From: CADEED01 sp035701825 | Lineage (GTDB): Bacteria > Pseudomonadota > Gammaproteobacteria > Steroidobacterales > Steroidobacteraceae | Direction: 5' to 3' | Assembly: GCA_035701825.1 (NCBI GenBank) | Contig: DASSRK010000084.1 | Location: forward strand, 1-50,913 | Length of the DNA stretch: 50,913 bases | Shown: piece by piece, positions 48,761 to 50,913 of the stretch | How the letters are laid out: each line of letters begins with the position of its first letter | Position numbering within the stretch: position 1 is the stretch's first letter | Notes under the pieces: generated by a model | Told to the model about the DNA's origin: nothing | Seen by the model: only the letters and a program-made list of their open reading frames with translations | Database searches by the model: none | Program-made: the position numbers and the translations under genes

Positions 48761-49030
48761 CTATGGCGCCAGCGCTTCGGACCATTCCTGGATGACGTGC
48801 TTGCCGACGACGCCGTTGAGCACGAACGGATCGCCCGCGACGAACGACTCCGCCGCTTCGCGCGAAGTGAACACGCCCAACGCACCGACCGGCGGCGAAC
48901 CATACGGTCCCGCCATCAGCAACCTGCCGTCCTGGTGGAACTCCTTCAGCCGCGCCTGGTGTGCGGGAAGATTGGCCATTGCCTTCGAAAGGCCATCCGG
49001 CGCCATCTCGTAGAACATCAGGAATTTCAT
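48761..49030 (-). CDS. YciI family protein
   Basis: An 89-residue ferredoxin-like-fold protein of the YCII family. 'MKFLMFYEM', 'HQARLKEFHQDGRLLMAGPYG', 'GVFTSREAAESFVAGDPFVLNGVV' and the conserved His/Asp pair of the putative active site are visible. Some relatives are dehydrochlorinases or lactone isomerases; here the role is open. AGGAAGAG precedes the ATG. Confidence 0.88.
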   Translation of the reverse strand: MKFLMFYEMAPDGLSKAMANLPAHQARLKEFHQDGRLLMAGPYGSPPVGALGVFTSREAAESFVAGDPFVLNGVVGKHVIQEWSEALAP

Positions 49031-49136
49031 CGCGCTCTTCCTTGTGGGGGCTGGAGCAATACGAACAGGAAAATCATCGCTCGCCGCAGCCGCGCATCAC
49101 CGTGAACCACTTCTGCGCAATGGCGGCGAGATCGCC
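49031..49136. other. Short intergenic stretch
   Basis: 106 bases between the GNAT gene stop and the YciI start, on the same strand. No promoter, terminator or repeat was recognised. Confidence 0.4.
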
Positions 49137-49643
49137 TCACCTCTCGCTGGAGTAAATATGGCACAGACCGCCCTCAACGGTGCATTCACGCTCGAACGTC
49201 ATGCCGACCTTGGTCGCCACCGCCACGGATGCGGCGTTGCCCGGCATGATCAGGCAAATCAGGCGGCGTACCCCTAACTGTTTCCGTGCGTACCCGGCGA
49301 TACCGAGCGCCGCCTCGGTGGCGAGCCCCTGGCCCCAGCGCGCCTTGTCTATCAGGTACGCGAGTTCGACTTCCGGCCGTCCGTCGATCGTCCACGGCAA
49401 CAGCCCGCACCTGCCCAGGAATGCGCCGGAGTCGCGCTCGGTCGTTGCCCAGAGGCCGAGCTCGGGCCGGTCCGGATGGCCTCGCAGGAACCACTCCAGC
49501 TCATCGCGCGTTTCCTCGAGGGTGCGCGTGCCATCGAGGAAATACCTGCGGACCTGCGGATCTCGGTACAGCCGAAACAGCGCATCGAGGTCGCCCATCT
49601 CGAGGTGCCGCAGGATCAGTCGCTTGGTTTCCAGCACGACCAC
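49137..49643 (-). CDS. GNAT family N-acetyltransferase (RimJ/RimL type)
   Basis: A 168-residue acetyl-CoA-dependent transferase of the RimJ/RimL-like branch. 'LETKRLILRHLEMGDLDALFRLYRDP' at the start, 'GFLG'-type strand 'AFLGRCGLLPW', 'EVELAYLIDKARWGQGLATEA' with the acetyl-CoA loop, and 'NAASVAVATKVGMTFE' near the end are diagnostic. The target (protein N-terminus, antibiotic or small amine) is unknown. The start is GTG at 49643 or GTG at 49637; no ATG fits. It lies 12 bases after the preceding gene. Confidence 0.87.
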   Translation of the reverse strand: MVVLETKRLILRHLEMGDLDALFRLYRDPQVRRYFLDGTRTLEETRDELEWFLRGHPDRPELGLWATTERDSGAFLGRCGLLPWTIDGRPEVELAYLIDKARWGQGLATEAALGIAGYARKQLGVRRLICLIMPGNAASVAVATKVGMTFERECTVEGGLCHIYSSER

Positions 49644-49655
49644 GTGATGCCCGTC

Positions 49656-50126
49656 CTAGGTGGCACGCGCCGCGAGATACCTTCTCAGCGCGCTGACGCG
49701 CTCGGGACGATCGAACAGTTCGTAGAGCTCGAGCCAATCGGCCGGCCGCATCCAGGGCAGGCCACGCCATTCCATCACGCTGCGGGGATCGAAGTTCCAG
49801 CTCGAAGACTGGCCGCCACGCTCGACCCGCACCCCTGCAAACAGATCGATCGAGACGCCAGCGTCCGTCGAGAACCTGGCGAAGTGCGCGGAGCGAAACG
49901 CGGGATGCGGCGTCCGCACTCCCGCTCCGAATTTCTCCTCCAGCGGCCGGCTCACGACACCGAAATGCGCAGCCGTCGTCATGATGTCGAGGTCATTCGG
50001 CCTGGGCTCGATCCCGAGCTTCCATAACAGCAAACTACCACCGATGCCCCAGTCCTTGCCGGCCAGCAGCGGAGCGATCTGCTGCGCCAGGATCATCGGC
50101 GGCGGCGCTGGTGTTTCAGGTCGCAC
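49656..50126 (-). CDS. Nucleotidyltransferase-fold protein
   Basis: 156 residues. 'WGIGGSLLLWKLGIEPRPNDLDIM' has the GGS and D-x-D pattern of the nucleotidyltransferase (MNT/AbiEii-like) fold. A downstream aspartate in 'AGVSIDLFAG' completes the metal triad. The C-terminal helix resembles those of aminoglycoside or tRNA-type transferases, but no subfamily is clear. The start is uncertain: GTG at 50126 overlaps the upstream gene by 11 bases, while ATG at 50096 gives a shorter protein starting 'MILAQQIAP'. A toxin or resistance role is possible; it has no obvious antitoxin partner. Confidence 0.65.
   Translation of the reverse strand: MRPETPAPPPMILAQQIAPLLAGKDWGIGGSLLLWKLGIEPRPNDLDIMTTAAHFGVVSRPLEEKFGAGVRTPHPAFRSAHFARFSTDAGVSIDLFAGVRVERGGQSSSWNFDPRSVMEWRGLPWMRPADWLELYELFDRPERVSALRRYLAARAT
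50031..50039 (+). repeat. CAAACTACC motif, copy 7
   Basis: On the + strand, antisense to the nucleotidyltransferase-like gene, where it reads GGT AGT TTG in the GGS motif. Confidence 0.5.
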
Positions 50127-50460
50127 GCTGGATCTTGCTCTCCCAGCCGGCGTATTCGACCTCGAAGGTCCGGGCGATGCACGCCATCAGCCCCGAGACG
50201 CAACAGATGATGTGTTGATCGATCGGCATGTTGATGCCGACGTAGATGCAACTCCTGCCGTGGTCGTTCTCGACCGCAACCTGGCCGTATCGATTGTCGT
50301 CGATGAAGTCCGCGACCCGCAGCGCCTTCTCCTTGTCGGGAGCGACCAACAGGAAGTGCACGTTCCGCCGCTGGTCGATCACGTCACCCTGCTTGTCGTT
50401 GGCGAGCAGGCGATCGGTATCCGCCTTGGCGGTTTCGAGGAGTATTTCGGTGATATTCAT
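50116..50460 (-). CDS. RraB-like regulator of RNase E
   Basis: A 114-residue cytosolic protein resembling RraB, a small inhibitor of RNase E. 'DVIDQRRNVHFLLVAPDKEKALRVADFI' fits the first strand-helix unit, and 'EVEYAGWESKI' matches the RraB-type C-terminus ('YDGWE'). The similarity is moderate and judged by eye. The ATG at 50460 has no strong ribosome binding site. It overlaps the next gene if that one starts at 50126. Confidence 0.6.
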   Translation of the reverse strand: MNITEILLETAKADTDRLLANDKQGDVIDQRRNVHFLLVAPDKEKALRVADFIDDNRYGQVAVENDHGRSCIYVGINMPIDQHIICCVSGLMACIARTFEVEYAGWESKIQRAT

Positions 50461-50490
50461 GGGTGTTGCCTGGCACTCGGGTTGTTTGAC

Positions 50491-50913
50491 TCACAATGCG
50501 TTACGAATCTGCGCCGCGATCGCGCGCTGCTCTTCGACCGGGATCACGACGTAGTCACGCTGCAGGAATCGCCTGTTGGGGTCGCTGGCCGTGTAGCGCG
50601 GAACGACGTGCACGTGGAAGTGAGGCTCGTGCTGCCCGGCTTTCGTGCCATTGTTCTGGAACACGTTCATGCCGACGGCCCCGAACGCCGATGCGGCCGC
50701 CCTGCCCACCACGCGCACCAGCCCGTAAACCGCCTGCATCTCTTCGTGTTCGATGTCGAGGATCGACTCGCGATGCCGCTTCGGTATTACCAGCATCGCG
50801 CCACGCTCGTATTGGCGCTCGTCGACTTCGGCGACCGCGTGCTCGTTTTCCGCGACGATCGCGCACTCGCGGCTGCCGTCCAGGTCCTGGCAGAAGCTGC
50901 AGACATCGTAGGG
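50491..50913 (-). CDS. HIT family protein, 5' end outside window
   Basis: The last 140 residues of a histidine-triad nucleotide-binding protein; the reading frame stays open to the window edge, so the start is missing. A zinc-type pair 'CSFC' lies at the visible N-terminus. 'RGAMLVIPKRHRESILDIE' follows. The triad 'HFHVHVVPRY' holds the catalytic histidine. HIT proteins cleave nucleoside phosphoramidates or dinucleoside polyphosphates. An internal ATG at 50796 would omit conserved residues and is not the start. Confidence 0.9.
   Translation of the reverse strand, partial: PYDVCSFCQDLDGSRECAIVAENEHAVAEVDERQYERGAMLVIPKRHRESILDIEHEEMQAVYGLVRVVGRAAASAFGAVGMNVFQNNGTKAGQHEPHFHVHVVPRYTASDPNRRFLQRDYVVIPVEEQRAIAAQIRNAL

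Noticed and set aside
1..50913. tRNA or rRNA genes, phage or conjugation genes, restriction-modification or toxin-antitoxin modules
   Set aside because: I looked for these on both strands and saw no convincing example. A scan with a tRNA finder would settle the RNA part.

Overview
This window comes from the chromosome of a GC-rich Gram-negative bacterium. A gammaproteobacterium of the Xanthomonadales/Nevskiales/Steroidobacter type is the best guess. The pointers are a fused aspartokinase-homoserine dehydrogenase ThrA in a thrA-thrB-thrC operon, a full-length HrpA helicase, an UrcA-type secreted protein, tryptophan 2,3-dioxygenase, TatD, and MacA/MacB-like efflux genes with lipoprotein and Sec signals. 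The lineage is an inference. I found no tRNA, rRNA, CRISPR array, insertion sequence or prophage gene, and no gene-free stretch above 300 bases.

Layout. 1-8840 (+): a small secreted UrcA-like protein, a HAD phosphatase, a periplasmic-sensor diguanylate cyclase followed 13 bases later by a PAS/degenerate GGDEF/EAL protein, then a lipoprotein subtilase with LWQQG repeats, closed by a strong intrinsic terminator. 8905-19427 (-): an efflux set (HlyD adaptor, ATPase, three FtsX-type permeases, a TPR-like exported protein) that leads into fadH, a YgjP-like metallopeptidase and kynA, with many start/stop overlaps. 19624-21623 (+): a membrane acyltransferase-like protein and tatD. 21618-30155 (-): thrA-thrB-thrC, a NERD-like membrane protein and a large modular secreted nuclease. 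30293-35389: xdhC and a TauE-like exporter (+), an M48 protease (-), a small membrane protein and a MocA-like nucleotidyltransferase (+). 35386-38971 (-): mmsA, a Cys-rich membrane protein, and a reduced TadB/TadC pair. 39006-46439: a membrane protein (+), hrpA and a large lipoprotein (-). 46654-50913 (-): a string of short accessory genes (SDR, DUF1801, P-loop kinase-like, YciI, GNAT, nucleotidyltransferase-like, RraB-like, HIT; the HIT gene runs off the window edge).

How genes work together. The cyclase/EAL pair probably makes one c-di-GMP signalling unit in which the EAL half may have lost catalysis. The thr genes convert aspartate toward threonine. The adaptor/ATPase/permeases form one inner-membrane efflux or lipid-export machine. 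XdhC and the MocA-like enzyme both serve molybdenum-cofactor delivery, although no molybdoenzyme is encoded here.

The signal least explained by genes is a nucleotide motif, CAAACTACC. It occurs exactly seven times, on both strands, always inside genes and always through rare codons. Other items worth checking are a set of starts with a -10 box exactly 8 bases before ATG and no ribosome binding site (leaderless candidates), a GGGGACTGTCCCC palindrome family that has invaded the 5' end of the YgjP-like gene, and the unusual architecture of the subtilase. All calls were made by reading the sequence; no database search was run.
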